Shown one piece after another: positions 27,355 through 34,919 of a stretch of 64,000 bases of DNA; position 1 is the stretch's first letter, and each line of letters starts with the position of its first letter. The translations under genes and the position numbers were made by a program. Location of the stretch: positions 97,823 to 161,822 of the forward strand of contig JAHLLI010000012.1 in the NCBI GenBank assembly GCA_020444245.1, in the 5' to 3' direction. The stretch comes from Actinomycetales bacterium. GTDB lineage: Bacteria > Actinomycetota > Actinomycetes > Actinomycetales > Cellulomonadaceae. The notes beneath the pieces were generated by a model. The model was not told the DNA's origin. It ran no database searches and worked only from the letters and a program-made list of their open reading frames with translations.

Positions 27355-28730
27355 CGGGCGTCCTCGACGAGCACCGTCGTCGTGGGCCCGGTGCCGGCGC
27401 GCGGCCAGAAGCCGACCCCACCGGCCACCTCGAACGGCGCGACGAGCCGGTCGACCGGGTGCCACGTGCCGTCGGGCGTGACCATCCACTGGCGAGGCGT
27501 CGCGTAGACGCTCGACCCGTCCAGAGCGGCTCCCACCACCAGGGTCCGGTCCCCCAGGGGCTGAAGTGCCTGCACCCCGAGGTAGGCGAACCCGTCGGTG
27601 GGCCCCTGCCCGAACCGCTGCCACGCCGACCCGTCGGCAGAGCGCTCCAGGTACGGGAGCGGCGGCCACAGGCACCACCCGGCGGCGAGCGCGCCGGTCG
27701 GGGTGCCCGCCACATCGGTGAGGGGGCAACCGTCCCGGTCGGGAAGGGCGGCGTGCTGCCACTCGAGGCCGTCCTGGGACACCCACGCCCTGCCGTCGAC
27801 GTCGCCCTGCGCACCCGCGGGCGGACCCAGGTACGCGCCCACCGCGACGAGGTCTCGGCCCACGGTCTCCAGGTCGGTGATCACCGCACCGTCGAACACC
27901 CGCGCCGGGTCGTCGCCGAGCGCCGGCCTGGTGCGGTCGCCGGCGCCGAGCCTGGTCCAGGTGTCGCCGTCGGTGGTGGTCCAGAGGGTGGCGACGGTCA
28001 GGGACGTGCCCGTCGTGCGCGTGGTCACCGCCACGACGCGATCGTCCAGCACGCCGACGGCTGGGACCTGCACCACCCACCCGGCCTCGCCGGGGTCGAG
28101 CTCGACCCCGGTCCAGGTCTCCCCGCCGTCCGTCGACCTCAGCAGCGGACCCCGGTAGTACGTGGTGTCGGTGGCCTGCTCGGTGGGTCCGGGCACGCCC
28201 GCCGCGAAGAGGCCGTACGGGGTGCTCACCACCTCGTGGAGGCAGTAGGCCGCCGGCGCGTCGACGGTCGCCCGCCGCCACTGCCCGTCGGCGGTGCCGA
28301 ACCAGATCGGCGGCGCGGGGACCGCAGCGCCCGGGTCGGCCACCTGCACACCCGCCCCCGGGTCGCACCCGACCGCGACGACCTTCCCGTCCACGGCGAC
28401 CGAGTCGGTGACCGTCGCCTCCCCGAAGATCGCAGGGTCGACGCCCGCGTCGTGCCAGCCCTCCAGGATCCCGCTCGTCTGCACCTCGGACGGGGCCGGT
28501 GCCGGCCGGACCGGCGGGACGGGTGCCGTGCGGTGAGCCAGGGCAGAGCCCGTGACGAGCGCGCCGGCGAGCAGCGCCGCGGCCGCGCCCGCCGCCGCCG
28601 CACCACGCACCCGGCGCACGCGACGCACCCGGGCGCCGGCCTCGGCCGCCCAGCCCTCGACCCGGTCGACGTGCCGCTCGGCGGCGACCTGTGACATCTC
28701 GCGCATCCCGGCGCGCAGACGCTCACTCAT
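27351..28730 (-). CDS. Membrane-anchored beta-propeller protein paired with the third sigma factor
   Basis: 459 residues. Cytoplasmic N-terminus MSERLRAGMREMSQVAAER, closely like the start of the protein at 25206. One membrane helix follows (GAAAAGAAAALLAGALVTGSALA). A large ectodomain has repeated blade-like strands with BNR/Asp-box traits (LLRSTDGGETWTG, WTTTDGDTWTRL, WVSQDGLEWQ, ERSADGSAWQRFG), suggesting a six- or seven-bladed propeller that binds a polymer or surface ligand. The start ATG overlaps the sigma stop (TGATG at 28728-28732), which places it as the sigma partner. Regulatory function is inferred. Confidence 0.75.
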   Translation of the reverse strand: MSERLRAGMREMSQVAAERHVDRVEGWAAEAGARVRRVRRVRGAAAAGAAAALLAGALVTGSALAHRTAPVPPVRPAPAPSEVQTSGILEGWHDAGVDPAIFGEATVTDSVAVDGKVVAVGCDPGAGVQVADPGAAVPAPPIWFGTADGQWRRATVDAPAAYCLHEVVSTPYGLFAAGVPGPTEQATDTTYYRGPLLRSTDGGETWTGVELDPGEAGWVVQVPAVGVLDDRVVAVTTRTTGTSLTVATLWTTTDGDTWTRLGAGDRTRPALGDDPARVFDGAVITDLETVGRDLVAVGAYLGPPAGAQGDVDGRAWVSQDGLEWQHAALPDRDGCPLTDVAGTPTGALAAGWCLWPPLPYLERSADGSAWQRFGQGPTDGFAYLGVQALQPLGDRTLVVGAALDGSSVYATPRQWMVTPDGTWHPVDRLVAPFEVAGGVGFWPRAGTGPTTTVLVEDAR

Positions 28731-29263
28731 CAGCTCCTCCTCGCGGCGGGGCCCGCCGGTCGCACCGGCCAGGTCTCCTCCGGTTCGTCGGCCAGCAGCT
28801 CACCGAGCCGTGACCTTGCGTCCGACAGGTACCGCTTGACCGCCCCCTCGCTGAGCTGCAGCGCCTCGGCGACCTCACGCACCGGCAGGTCCTCGAAGTG
28901 CCGCAGCACCACGCACGCACGCTCCCGCGGCGACAGCGCCGCGAGCGCCCGCTGGACGTCGACGTGCTCGACCGCGACGGTGTCCTGGTTCGGGCCGACC
29001 GCCCCGGCGAGCCGCGCCCGGGCGCCCAGGAACGTGCGCCGCCGGCGGTACCCGTCCCGGACGCCGTTGAGGATCGCCTGACGCACGTAGGCCTCGGCGT
29101 GCTGCGCGTCGTGGCCGGCCCGCATCCGGACGAACGTGTGGACCAACGCGTCCTGCACCACGTCCTGGGCCGTGGCCAGGTCGCCGGTGAGCAGGTAGGC
29201 GTACCCGACCAGGGCAGGCCCCCGCTCGCGTGCGAGCGTCTCGACGGCGTCCTGCCGGCTCAT
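28730..29263 (-). CDS. SigE-family RNA polymerase sigma factor (third)
   Basis: 177 residues. Region 2: ALVGYAYLLTGDLATAQDVVQDALVHTFVRM. Region 4: LSPRERACVVLRHFEDLPVREVAEALQLSEGAVKRYLSDARSRL. Near-identical in long stretches to the second sigma factor, so probably the product of a local duplication. ATG 29263 lies 23 bases after the lipoprotein stop and both are likely transcribed from the promoter at 29972-29999. Confidence 0.92.
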   Translation of the reverse strand: MSRQDAVETLARERGPALVGYAYLLTGDLATAQDVVQDALVHTFVRMRAGHDAQHAEAYVRQAILNGVRDGYRRRRTFLGARARLAGAVGPNQDTVAVEHVDVQRALAALSPRERACVVLRHFEDLPVREVAEALQLSEGAVKRYLSDARSRLGELLADEPEETWPVRPAGPAARRS

Positions 29264-29286
29264 GGCGCCTCCCCCCTCAGGGCAGC

Positions 29287-29865
29287 TCAACCCGAAGCCG
29301 TGGCCGGACCGATCTCGCCGGTCACCGCCCACGGGCCGTTGCCCCCGTTGACCACGTGCGAGTCGTAGCGCAGACCCTGGTAGTCACCGGTACCGAGGAA
29401 GGTCATGTCGACGTCGTGCAGGTGGATCGGCGCGTCCGAGGTCCACCTGCTGACCGCCGTGCACGTCCCCTCCCACGTGCCACCGTCGTTGGTGATCACG
29501 TTGGTGCACCGGCAGTCGGCCACCACGGCCCAACCGCCGTCCCCGGTGGCGGACTCGGTGACGTCGCAGTCCACGACGATGCGGGTGAGCCCGCTGACCC
29601 GCGGGTCCGACATCGCGCTCTCGGCCGCGAACACCTCGCCGCGCTGCGTCGCGCACGGGTGCCCGGACAGCGGCAGCGGGCCGCCGTCACACTCAGGTTC
29701 CTGGGTCTGGTGCAGCTCGGTCGTGCCGGTCACCGCCACGACGGCTGCGGTGTCCGCCTCGGCCGCGGCCTCGGGTGCCGCGCCGCCCGCGCACGCCGCC
29801 AGGAGCAGCACACCGCCGACTGCCGCGAGCGCTCCCCGTCCCGGTCCCCGCACCTGGTGCCCCAT
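29287..29865 (-). CDS. Lipoprotein of the sigma-linked barrel family (member B)
   Basis: 192 residues. The N-terminus has a short signal peptide ending in the lipobox LLLAAC (Cys25). The mature part carries MSDPRVSGLTRIVVDCD, NDGGTWEGTC, LGTGDYQGLRYDSHV and WAVTGEIGP, the same motif series as the ectodomain at 25206. The domain has extra cysteine pairs. It would be tethered outside the membrane, upstream of the third sigma gene in the same operon. Unlike member A it has no cytoplasmic part, so it may be a target or ligand-binding helper rather than the sigma partner. Confidence 0.75.
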   Translation of the reverse strand: MGHQVRGPGRGALAAVGGVLLLAACAGGAAPEAAAEADTAAVVAVTGTTELHQTQEPECDGGPLPLSGHPCATQRGEVFAAESAMSDPRVSGLTRIVVDCDVTESATGDGGWAVVADCRCTNVITNDGGTWEGTCTAVSRWTSDAPIHLHDVDMTFLGTGDYQGLRYDSHVVNGGNGPWAVTGEIGPATASG

Positions 29866-29971
29866 CGCACCCACCCCTTCGGCCGCTCCCGCGGACCGGG
29901 GAGCCCAGCCCCTGGCGCTCCGGCCCCGGCGGATCCCGGCGACACCGAGCGGCACCGCCGTCATCGACCCA

Positions 29972-29999
29972 GACGCCGCAGGGGCGCGATCGGTTGGGG
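29972..29999 (-). promoter_or_regulatory. SigE-family-type promoter for the lipoprotein-sigma operon
   Basis: Minus strand: CCCCAACC (29999-29992), 16-base spacer, CGTC (29975-29972). It predicts a leader of about 100 bases before ATG 29865. Same layout as the promoters at 21713 and 26448. Confidence 0.65.
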
Positions 30000-30018
30000 T
30001 CAGGTGCGCCCGAGGCGC

Positions 30019-30936
30019 TCACACCACCATGGGGATACCGGTCTCCCGCTCGCTCACGGCCCACAACGTCGCGATCGCCGCGTCCGCGCCGGGCCGCAGC
30101 ACCGGGAGCCGCACGGCGGGGCCGTTGTTGACCAAGCGGGGCCCGTAGAGCTCGCCGCCGTTCGCCGTCGGGTCCGTCGCCGCACGCAGCTGGGGCAGCG
30201 CACCCTGGGCCGGGGGCATGCCGGTCGCGGCCGCCAGCCACTGCCAGAACCGCCCGGAGCGCCCCGTACCGCCCTCCCGGACCGTGCGCACCTGAAGGTC
30301 GGTGCGGGACAGCCCGGGGTGGGCGATCAGCGACTGCGCCGGTCGGCCGGCCCGGCGCAGCTCACGGTCGAGTCCGAGGCCGAAGTGGTAGTTCGCCAGC
30401 TTCGACTGCCCGTACGCCCCCCACGGCGTGTACCGGCCGTGCAGGTGCGGGTTCGCCGGGTCGAGCGGGCGGCCCATGTGGTGGGCGGTGGACGTGACGG
30501 TGACCACCCGGGCGCGCGGGGCGGCCAGCAGGGCGGGCATCAGCAGCGCGGTCAGCGCCCAGTGACCCAGGTGGTTGACGCCGAGCTGGAGCTCGAAACC
30601 GTCGGCGGTCCGGCGCTCCGGGGTGGCCATCACCCCTGCGTTGTTGATCAGGATGTCCAGCCGCGGGTGCTCGGCCAGCACCTGCTCGATGGCGGCACGG
30701 ACGGAGGCGAGCGAGGCGAGGTCGAGGTCCACCGGCTCCAGCAGGGCGCCCGGCGTCTCGCGCCGGATCTCCTCGACGGCCGCGGACGTCTTCACCCGGT
30801 CGCGCGCCGCCATCACGACGGTCGCGCCCTTGGCCGCGAGCGCCCTCGCGGTCTCCAGGCCGAGGCCGCCGTTGGCACCGGTGATCACGACGGTGCGGCC
30901 CGTCTGGTCGGGGATCGAGTCGCGGGTGTAGGCCAT
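30019..30936 (-). CDS. Short-chain dehydrogenase/reductase
   Basis: 305 residues. Classical SDR features: TGANGGLGLETARALA (TGxxxGxG cofactor loop near residues 20-26), NNAGVMATPE (NNAG), catalytic Tyr and Lys in AYGQSKLANYHFGL (YxxxK, here with G-Q between), and the upstream VTVTSTAHHMG with the Ser. Such longer SDRs resemble retinol-dehydrogenase/WW-oxidoreductase types common in actinobacteria. AGGAG lies before ATG 30936; a GTG three bases earlier is an alternative. Substrate unknown. Confidence 0.9.
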   Translation of the reverse strand: MAYTRDSIPDQTGRTVVITGANGGLGLETARALAAKGATVVMAARDRVKTSAAVEEIRRETPGALLEPVDLDLASLASVRAAIEQVLAEHPRLDILINNAGVMATPERRTADGFELQLGVNHLGHWALTALLMPALLAAPRARVVTVTSTAHHMGRPLDPANPHLHGRYTPWGAYGQSKLANYHFGLGLDRELRRAGRPAQSLIAHPGLSRTDLQVRTVREGGTGRSGRFWQWLAAATGMPPAQGALPQLRAATDPTANGGELYGPRLVNNGPAVRLPVLRPGADAAIATLWAVSERETGIPMVV

Positions 30937-30963
30937 CACTTCTCCTCGGGGCGGCGGTCGAGG

Positions 30964-31356
30964 TCACGCCCCGCCGCGCGCCTGGCGGATCTGGCCCAGC
31001 GAGCGCTCGAGCATCGCGGGGTTGGTGATCCGCAGCCGCCGTTCCTCCGCCGCGGTGAGGTCCAGCTGCGCAGCGGCGGTGTGGCGCGCGGCGACGAAGG
31101 CCTGGCGGGTGCGCCAGGCGAGCGGGATCGCGACGACCAGGACGATCGCGAGCCGGACGGGGGCGCTGAGCAGGCCGGCGAACCCACCGACGAGGGCCAG
31201 CACCACCACCACGGTCATCGCCAGGGCGAAGACGAGGTAGGCCTCCAGGAACGCGACCAGGCGCCTGGCGAACTCCTCCGGGCCGGGCTCCGGCAGCCTG
31301 CCGGACCAGGTCTCGCGCACCCTGGCTGCCTGCTCCTGCCGCATCCGTTCGAACAT
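30964..31356 (-). CDS. Small two-helix membrane protein
   Basis: 130 residues. Two adjacent membrane helices (YLVFALAMTVVVVLALVGGFAG and VRLAIVLVVAIPLAW) are flanked by charged cytoplasmic ends (FERMRQEQAARVRETW and LTAAEERRLRITNPAMLERSLGQIRQ). No family recognised. GGGAGGGAGCCC precedes ATG 31356. It lies just upstream of the SDR gene (27-base gap) and is probably co-transcribed with it. Confidence 0.75.
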   Translation of the reverse strand: MFERMRQEQAARVRETWSGRLPEPGPEEFARRLVAFLEAYLVFALAMTVVVVLALVGGFAGLLSAPVRLAIVLVVAIPLAWRTRQAFVAARHTAAAQLDLTAAEERRLRITNPAMLERSLGQIRQARGGA

Positions 31357-31420
31357 CTGGGCTCCCTCCCACCGCGCACCCTACGGGGACGGCGGACGCC
31401 ACCGTGCCTAGAGTCGGGCC

Positions 31421-32035
31421 ATGACCGAGGAATGGGACGCGAGACGACGGGTCTTCGCCGAGGCCGCTGCGTGGTTCGTGGCGACGGCGGCACTGGTCGA
31501 CGGGCGGTGGGACGAGCCCGGGCTCGGCGAGTGGGACGTGCGCGCGCTGGTCGGCCACACCAGTCGGTCGCTGCTCACCGTCGAGTCCTACCTCGCGGTG
31601 CCGGCGGCGAGCGCCGAGCTGGACTCCCCCACCGCGTACTACCGCGCCACCCGGGCGATCGCGGCCGGGCCGGGGGTCGCCGAGCGGGGCCGCGCCGCGG
31701 GCGCCGCGCTCGGCGAGGACCCCGCGGCCGCGGTGGCCGCCATCGCGGCCCGTGTGCTCCCGCTGGTCGACGGCAAGGACGGCGACGAGCTGCTGACCAC
31801 CGCGGGCGGCGGGATGCGGCTGTCCGACTACCTGCCCACCCGCTCGTTCGAGCTCACCGTCCACACGCTGGACCTGGCATCGGCGCTCGGCCTCGCCGGG
31901 ACGCCGCCCGCCGAGCCGGCCGGCGAGGCCCTGCGGCTGGTCGCCGACCTCGCCGTCGTCGGCGGGCTCGCGGGCGAGCTGCTGCTCGCGGCGACCGGCC
32001 GCGGCGCGCTGCCCGCGGGCTTCAGCGTGCTCTGA
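31421..32035 (+). CDS. Maleylpyruvate isomerase-fold (DinB/MDMPI) protein
   Basis: 204 residues. The N-terminus has the mycothiol-dependent maleylpyruvate isomerase pattern: AAAWFVATAALVDGRWDEPGLGEWDVRALVGHTSRSLLTVE, with the His that usually binds metal. A second His lies in SFELTVHTLDLASAL. Proteins of this group bind zinc and often use mycothiol, but most have unknown substrates. TAGAGT (31409-31414) lies six bases before the ATG, so a leaderless mRNA is likely. Its last 14 bases overlap the convergent response-regulator gene. Confidence 0.85.
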   Translation: MTEEWDARRRVFAEAAAWFVATAALVDGRWDEPGLGEWDVRALVGHTSRSLLTVESYLAVPAASAELDSPTAYYRATRAIAAGPGVAERGRAAGAALGEDPAAAVAAIAARVLPLVDGKDGDELLTTAGGGMRLSDYLPTRSFELTVHTLDLASALGLAGTPPAEPAGEALRLVADLAVVGGLAGELLLAATGRGALPAGFSVL

Positions 32036-32528
32036 GGGTGGGCCAGCAGTAGCCCAGGCCCCACACGGTGACCAGGCGGACGGGCCGCGTCGGGTCGGCC
32101 TCGACCTTCCTGCGCAGCCGCCGCACGTGCACGGTCACCGTCGAGGGGTCGCCGAACGACCAGCCCCAGACCTCGCGCAGCAGGTCCCCGCGCGACCACA
32201 CCTCGTCCGGGTGTGCCACCAGGAAGTGCAGCAGGTCGAACTCCCGGGCCGTGAGGGTCAGCGGACGCCCTGCGAGCCTCGCCTCGTGGCGCGTGGCGTC
32301 GACCACCAGGTCGCGGTCGGCGACCACCTCGTGCTCGGGCGGCGGGCTCCCGGCCCGCCGCAGCAGCGGCAGGTCGAGGACCACCAGGTCGGCCGGCTCC
32401 CGGCCCTGGACGACCGCCGCCTGCTCCCCGTGGGCGGCTTCGGCCACCCGGTGACCTCCGGCCCTCAGGGTTGCGGCCACGACCTTGCGCACCGCTGCGT
32501 CGTCGTCGACCACCAGGATGTCCGCCAC
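32022..32528 (-). CDS. OmpR-type response regulator with shortened receiver
   Basis: 168 residues against about 225-235 for the family. The receiver begins normally (ADILVVDDDAAVRKVVAATLRAGGHRV) and reaches the phospho-acceptor Asp52 in LVVLDLPLLRRAG. The sequence then jumps to the linker: about 60 residues carrying strands beta4-beta5, the conserved Thr/Ser and Lys are absent. The winged-helix DNA-binding domain is complete (LTAREFDLLHFLVAHPDEVWSRGDLLREVWG, VTVHVRRLRRKVEADP, VWGLGYCW). GGAGC before GTG 32528. No histidine kinase is adjacent. It may bind DNA without phosphorylation control, or be decaying. Confidence 0.82.
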   Translation of the reverse strand: MADILVVDDDAAVRKVVAATLRAGGHRVAEAAHGEQAAVVQGREPADLVVLDLPLLRRAGSPPPEHEVVADRDLVVDATRHEARLAGRPLTLTAREFDLLHFLVAHPDEVWSRGDLLREVWGWSFGDPSTVTVHVRRLRRKVEADPTRPVRLVTVWGLGYCWPTLRAR

Positions 32529-32562
32529 GTCAGCTCCGCTCGTCCGCGCGGCCCCGCGACCA

Positions 32563-32598
32563 CGGGCCGCACCCCTGTGTTCGCAGGGGTGCGGCCCG
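32563..32598. terminator. Hairpin terminator after the secreted propeller gene
   Basis: Arms CGGGCCGCACCCCTG (32563-32577) and its complement (32584-32598) with a six-base loop. It starts 19 bases past the stop of the gene ending at 32617 and lies just upstream of the response regulator start, so it would separate the two same-strand genes. Confidence 0.8.
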
Positions 32599-32616
32599 TC
32601 GGATGGGCGGGAGCGG

Positions 32617-33780
32617 TCAGCTCGCCGCGATGCCCTCCATCCCGGTGGTGGTGAACGCGGGCAGGCCGGTGACGGTCTGGATGCGGCTGAGCGCACCGTC
32701 GTGGGCGACGGCGTACACGCCGAGCGTGCCGTCCACCGCTTCCTGCACGTACAGGAACCGGCCGTCACGCGACGCGGCCAGGTCGATCGGACCGGCACCC
32801 GTGGTGGCTGCGACGGCCTGGGTCAGCACCGCGGCGTGCCGGGCCGGGGCGCGCCAGGCCGACAGCGTCGCGGACCCGGCGTTCGCGCCGTAGAGCGTCC
32901 CGCCGACCTCGATGTTCCAGCACAGCGCGGCGCCGCCGCCGCTGGCCGAGGACCCGAGCAGCCGCAGCGCGCCGCTGCGGGACACGGCGTACGTGCTCGT
33001 CGCCCCGGTGCCGGCCTCCGTGACCTGGACCAGGCCGTGGCGGTCGACCACGAAGGAGAACGGCACGGCGCCCGCGGACGCGGTCGACGTGGGCGTGGCG
33101 GACGGCCGTCCGTGGCGGTCGAGCCGGAAGGTGAGCAGCTCGTTGTGGCTCTTGGTGGTCACGATGAGCGTGCGGCCGTCGGCGCTGAAGCCGACCTGTG
33201 CCGGGGAGTCGATGAACACCGGCGGGTTCGCGCCGCCCAGGCCGAGGCTGCGGGTCGAACCGGGGATGGGCGTCAACGCGCCGTGGCGGATCGTGAAGCC
33301 GGAGATGCTGCCGTCGCCGCCGGCGTTCAGCACGTACACGAGGTCTCCGTGCACAGCCACGCTGGACGGGAACTGCCCACCGGACGGCACCGTGGTCGCG
33401 GGCCCGAGCCTCGCGCCGCGCACGGCGAACGAGGTCACCGAGTCGCTGCCGGCGTTGACCGCGAGCAGCAGGTGGTGGCGCTGGTCGAGCACCAGGCCGC
33501 CCTGGGAGGCCAGGGCGTCCAGCGGGGCGCCGACCTGGGTGCCTCCCAGACCGCCGGTCGGGTAGGTCGCGTCATAGGTGAGGGTGCCGTCCGCGGCCCG
33601 GGAGTACGCGGCGATCTCGTTGCCGGTCTCACCGTTGAGCTGGACGAACACCGCACCGGGCGAGCCGTGGCTCTCGTGCGCGGACGCCGGGGCGGCGAAG
33701 GAGAGCACCGCCGCGGCCGCCGCAGCACCCGCCAGGGCGGCGAGCCTGCGGCCTCGGGACAAGGATGGGTAGGAGCGCAT
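32617..33780 (-). CDS. Secreted lactonase-like beta-propeller protein
   Basis: 387 residues. A Sec signal peptide (RRLAALAGAAAAAAVLSFAAPASA, cut before HESHG) precedes repeated blades with the YVTN/lactonase pattern: VFVQLNGETGNEIAAYSRAADG, LLLAVNAGSDSVTSFAV, LVYVLNAGGDGSISGF, GFSADGRTLIVTTKSHNELL and ASRDGRFLYVQEAVDGTLGVYAV. This is a seven-bladed propeller of the 6-phosphogluconolactonase-like family. Exported members are rarely true lactonases and substrate is unknown. GGAGACC before ATG 33780. A strong terminator follows. Confidence 0.87.
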   Translation of the reverse strand: MRSYPSLSRGRRLAALAGAAAAAAVLSFAAPASAHESHGSPGAVFVQLNGETGNEIAAYSRAADGTLTYDATYPTGGLGGTQVGAPLDALASQGGLVLDQRHHLLLAVNAGSDSVTSFAVRGARLGPATTVPSGGQFPSSVAVHGDLVYVLNAGGDGSISGFTIRHGALTPIPGSTRSLGLGGANPPVFIDSPAQVGFSADGRTLIVTTKSHNELLTFRLDRHGRPSATPTSTASAGAVPFSFVVDRHGLVQVTEAGTGATSTYAVSRSGALRLLGSSASGGGAALCWNIEVGGTLYGANAGSATLSAWRAPARHAAVLTQAVAATTGAGPIDLAASRDGRFLYVQEAVDGTLGVYAVAHDGALSRIQTVTGLPAFTTTGMEGIAAS

Positions 33781-33932
33781 GTCGGTCTCCAATGAGAGCG
33801 GATGGGCCTCGCGGCCTCGGGCACTCCCTATTCGCGCCACGCTCGGCGGCGATCAAGATCGACGACCTTACGGTTCCGTGACGTGCGCCAGGGACCTCCG
33901 CCCCGGGTGGCGGGGCCTACCGGGTTGAGACG

Positions 33933-34820
33933 ATGGTCCCCGTGAGAACCCACCTGGACTGCTACCCCTGCTTCGTGCGCCAGGCGGTCGCCGCGGCGCG
34001 CCTGGCCGGCGCGGACGCCGTCGCGCAGCAGCACGCCGTACGGAGCGCGCTCGAGCTGCTCGGCGAGGTCGACGGCGGCCTCGAGCCCCCGCGGATCGCC
34101 GACCAGGTGCACCGCGTGCTGCGCGCCGAGCTCGGCGACGGGGACCCGTACCTCGCGTACAAGGAGGCCTCCACGAGCGCGGCGCTCGAGCTGTACCCGT
34201 GGCTGACCGAGCGCGTCACCACGGCGCCCGACCCCCTCGCAGCCGCCGTCCGGGTCGCGATCGCCGGGAACATCATCGACGCCGGACCGACCGACGACGT
34301 GCCCACCGTCGCAGACCTGTGGGCGGCCACGCAGCGCGTGCTGGCCGCGCCCCTGGCCATCGACCACCTGGCGGCACTGCGCGCCGAGCTCGAGCGCGCG
34401 CCGTGGGTGCTCTACCTGGCCGACAACGCCGGCGAGACGGTGTTCGACCGGGTCCTGATCGAGACCCTGCGGCTGCCGGTGACCTACGCGGTGAAGTCGG
34501 GTCCGACCCTCAACGACGCGACGCGCACCGACGCGTTCGCCGCCGGGCTGGGCACCACCGCGCGGGTCATGGAGATCGGCTGCGACGCGCCGGGCGTCAG
34601 CCTGGACATGTGCTCATCGGAGTTCCGGCGGGTGTTCGCCTCCGCCCCGCTCGTGCTGGCCAAGGGCCAGGCGAACTACGAGTCGCTCAGCGACGCGGGC
34701 CCGCGGGTGTTCAGCCTGCTCCAGGTCAAGTGCCCGGTGATCGCCGCGGACATCGGTGCACCGGTGGGCGGGGTGGTGGTCCGGCGCGCGGTACCGGCGC
34801 CCGAGCTCGTCGAGGTCTGA
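33933..34820 (+). CDS. DUF89 damage-control phosphatase family protein
   Basis: 295 residues. Family landmarks are DCYPCFVRQAV (CxxC) near the start, the metal-binding LADNAGETVFDRVLIE, VKSGPTLNDATRTDAF, and the C-terminal LLQVKCPVIAADIGAPVG. DUF89 proteins are metal-dependent phosphatases that remove damaged or surplus phosphometabolites. This resembles the shorter CxxC (subfamily I) archaeal/bacterial type. ATG 33933 is the first start; a GTG nine bases later is possible. Stand-alone gene. Confidence 0.88.
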   Translation: MVPVRTHLDCYPCFVRQAVAAARLAGADAVAQQHAVRSALELLGEVDGGLEPPRIADQVHRVLRAELGDGDPYLAYKEASTSAALELYPWLTERVTTAPDPLAAAVRVAIAGNIIDAGPTDDVPTVADLWAATQRVLAAPLAIDHLAALRAELERAPWVLYLADNAGETVFDRVLIETLRLPVTYAVKSGPTLNDATRTDAFAAGLGTTARVMEIGCDAPGVSLDMCSSEFRRVFASAPLVLAKGQANYESLSDAGPRVFSLLQVKCPVIAADIGAPVGGVVVRRAVPAPELVEV

Positions 34821-34919
34821 GGGCCCGTCTCACTTCTCACGTCGGCGGACGTCGCAATACGGTGACCCGGAGGTCGCACGCGTCCTGACGGGCGACCACC
34901 CTCCCGGACGGACGCCCGC

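Noticed and set aside
32617..33780. Cytoplasmic 6-phosphogluconolactonase of the pentose phosphate pathway
   Set aside because: A clear Sec signal peptide places it outside the cell, so only the fold, not that role, is supported.
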